The notes under the pieces were generated by a model. That model was not told the DNA's origin, searched no databases, and worked only from the letters and a program-made list of their open reading frames with translations. 6,602 bases of DNA from AC-50 sp035640455 (lineage in GTDB: Bacteria > Actinomycetota > Thermoleophilia > Gaiellales > Gaiellaceae): contig DASQWB010000016.1 of NCBI GenBank assembly GCA_035640455.1, positions 1 to 6,602 on the forward strand, read 5' to 3'. Below are positions 5,619 to 6,602 of this stretch, piece after piece; position 1 is the first letter of the stretch; each line of letters starts with the position of its first letter. The translations under genes and the position numbers were made by a program.

Positions 5619-6602
5619 TTAGAGTTGGTTGCCCCAGGCGGTCCAGCCGGGCCGGCGGGTGCGGGCGTAGAGCTCGAGCTTGCTCGCCTGCGGGTAGGCC
5701 CGCTCGAGCAGCTCGTAGACGAGCTCGGGTTTCTCCGAGTGGGCGCCGCGGCGGGCGCTGATGATCGAGGCGGGTAGGTCTTCCGGGTGGGGCGGGGGAT
5801 AGTCGCCTTTGCGGCCGACGAGCAGGAGCTCGTGTTGGTTTCTCGTCCAGACGCCGAGTCCGATCGAGCCTTTGTTCCAGACGAGGTTGGTCTTGTAGGT
5901 GAAGCCCCACGCCTGCATCACCTCGAGTGCGTGGGGGAGGAGGCAGTTGACGGCCCAGAGGAAGAGCAGCGCCTGCTCGGCGGCGGGGACGGCGAGCTGC
6001 TTAATCTCCTCGAGCGGGAGGGTGGGGTAGTGGTTCTCGGGTGCGTACGGGCCGTCGGGGTTGCCAAGCTGCCAGGGCGGGTCGGCGTATACGAGCTCGA
6101 ACGAGCCGTCGGGGAGAGGCGGGGCGGCCGGTAGCTGCTGGTCGCGGTCGTTGCGCTGTACGCGCCGGGCGGCCTGGTGGGCGGCGAGGTCGCCGCGCTT
6201 GACCTGCTCGAACAGGGCGGGGTCGCGGTCGCGCACGCTGGCCGCGTCCTGCAGCGTGCGCGCGGAGACGCCGGCCCAGGTGGCGAGCCGGTCGCGGGTC
6301 TTGCCCCGAGGTGGCAAAGTTGCCCCCTCGGCGCCGCTGCTGCGCAAGTTGGCCCGCTGCCGCTCCCGCGCCTGGGCGCGCAGCTCGTCGACGGGGAGCA
6401 GGTCGAGCGCGACCGCCGCCCGCTGGCTTTGCGATAGGTGGCGGCGCAGCAGCGCCGCGCGCAGCATGTAGCCGAGCTCGTCGTCGGGGGCGAGCACGCG
6501 CACCGGCAGCCGCTCCAGGCCCAGCTCGCAGGCGGCGCGCAGCCGCTGCAGCCCGTCCAGGACCACCCCGGCCATGGTGATCTCGAGCGGGACCAGCAGC
6601 CC
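5619..6602 (-). CDS. ParB-like / MT-A70 DNA adenine methyltransferase fusion, 5' end outside window
   Basis: The frame is open to the right edge, and the codons before the ATG at 6575 (GLLVPLEIT) continue the ParB-like fold, so the true start is outside the window. Residues below are counted from that ATG. The first part (1-60) carries the ParB/sulfiredoxin-type motif LDGLQRLRAA, then a segment (RRHLSQSQRAAVALDLLP) typical of ParB helix regions. Residues 90-140 (GKTRDRLATWAGVSARTLQDA) form a second HTH-like region. An MT-A70 methyltransferase domain spans 155-318. It has the catalytic DPPW at 165-168, HYPTLPLEEI at 182-191, WTRNQHELLLVGRKG at 243-257 and a C-terminal ELYARTRRPGWTAWGNQL. It is predicted to methylate adenine N6 in DNA, with the ParB part perhaps guiding binding. 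Such fusions are known from actinobacterial phages and integrative elements. No restriction enzyme is visible beside it, so protection of element DNA or gene regulation are possible roles. Confidence 0.9.
   Translation of the reverse strand, partial: GLLVPLEITMAGVVLDGLQRLRAACELGLERLPVRVLAPDDELGYMLRAALLRRHLSQSQRAAVALDLLPVDELRAQARERQRANLRSSGAEGATLPPRGKTRDRLATWAGVSARTLQDAASVRDRDPALFEQVKRGDLAAHQAARRVQRNDRDQQLPAAPPLPDGSFELVYADPPWQLGNPDGPYAPENHYPTLPLEEIKQLAVPAAEQALLFLWAVNCLLPHALEVMQAWGFTYKTNLVWNKGSIGLGVWTRNQHELLLVGRKGDYPPPHPEDLPASIISARRGAHSEKPELVYELLERAYPQASKLELYARTRRPGWTAWGNQL

Larger units (their letters stand above)
3992..6602. mobile_element. Integrative element (tRNA-Thr-inserted), one end
   Basis: A tRNA 3'-half remnant, an adjacent tyrosine integrase, an excisionase-like HTH protein and a ParB/MT-A70 methyltransferase form a compact minus-strand module. 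This is the usual attachment-end layout of actinobacterial integrative elements and prophages. The left boundary is the tRNA fragment. The right boundary, replication and transfer or virion genes are outside the window, so ICE, AICE and prophage cannot be told apart here. Confidence 0.75.

Noticed and set aside
5617..5910. Upstream extension of the excisionase-like gene to a start at 5910.
   Set aside because: The extension overlaps the methyltransferase domain in another frame and is Arg/Pro-rich shadow sequence. The ATG at 5616 follows the methyltransferase stop by 2 bases.

Overview
The window looks like a genomic-island boundary in a high-GC actinobacterium. The base composition, the codon use (third positions mostly G or C) and the large zinc-ribbon/cyclase/ATPase/TPR protein point that way. 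Such proteins are abundant in Thermoleophilia-like soil actinobacteria, but the exact lineage is an inference.

Left part (1-942): an unrecognised reading frame on the minus strand runs off the left edge and has lost its 5' end at about 430. Just outside it come an 18-bp att-like repeat (452-469), an 88-bp imperfect palindrome (483-570) and a paired GCTCCA motif (575-591). About 350 bases follow with no convincing gene.

Middle (943-3879): one 978-codon gene on the plus strand. It encodes a zinc ribbon, a class III adenylate cyclase domain with all six canonical catalytic residues, a P-loop ATPase of the STAND/AAA_16 type and a TPR-like C-terminal half. It is predicted to be a cytoplasmic cAMP-producing signalling protein.

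Boundary (3880-4076): this gap holds a second paired GCTCCA motif (3903-3920) and the 3' half of a tRNA-Thr(GGU) on the minus strand (3992-4037). The second copy of the 18-bp att-like repeat (4019-4036) lies inside that tRNA half.

Right part (4077-6602): a minus-strand integration module. In transcription order it has a ParB-like/MT-A70 adenine methyltransferase fusion (5' end outside the window), a small HTH excisionase-like protein, a possible 20-codon coupling ORF and a complete tyrosine integrase that ends 40 bases from the tRNA fragment. This is the normal layout of an integrative element (ICE, AICE or prophage) inserted in the 3' half of a tRNA gene. The rest of the element and the restored tRNA-Thr are expected to the right of the window.

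The most unusual point is that the cyclase gene is bracketed by two copies of the att-like core in direct orientation (17/18 identical), each with a paired GCTCCA motif about 100 bp inside it. The 3.6-kb cyclase segment may therefore be a second, integrase-less passenger element stacked against the integrase element at the same attachment site. This is a hypothesis based on repeats visible in the sequence.
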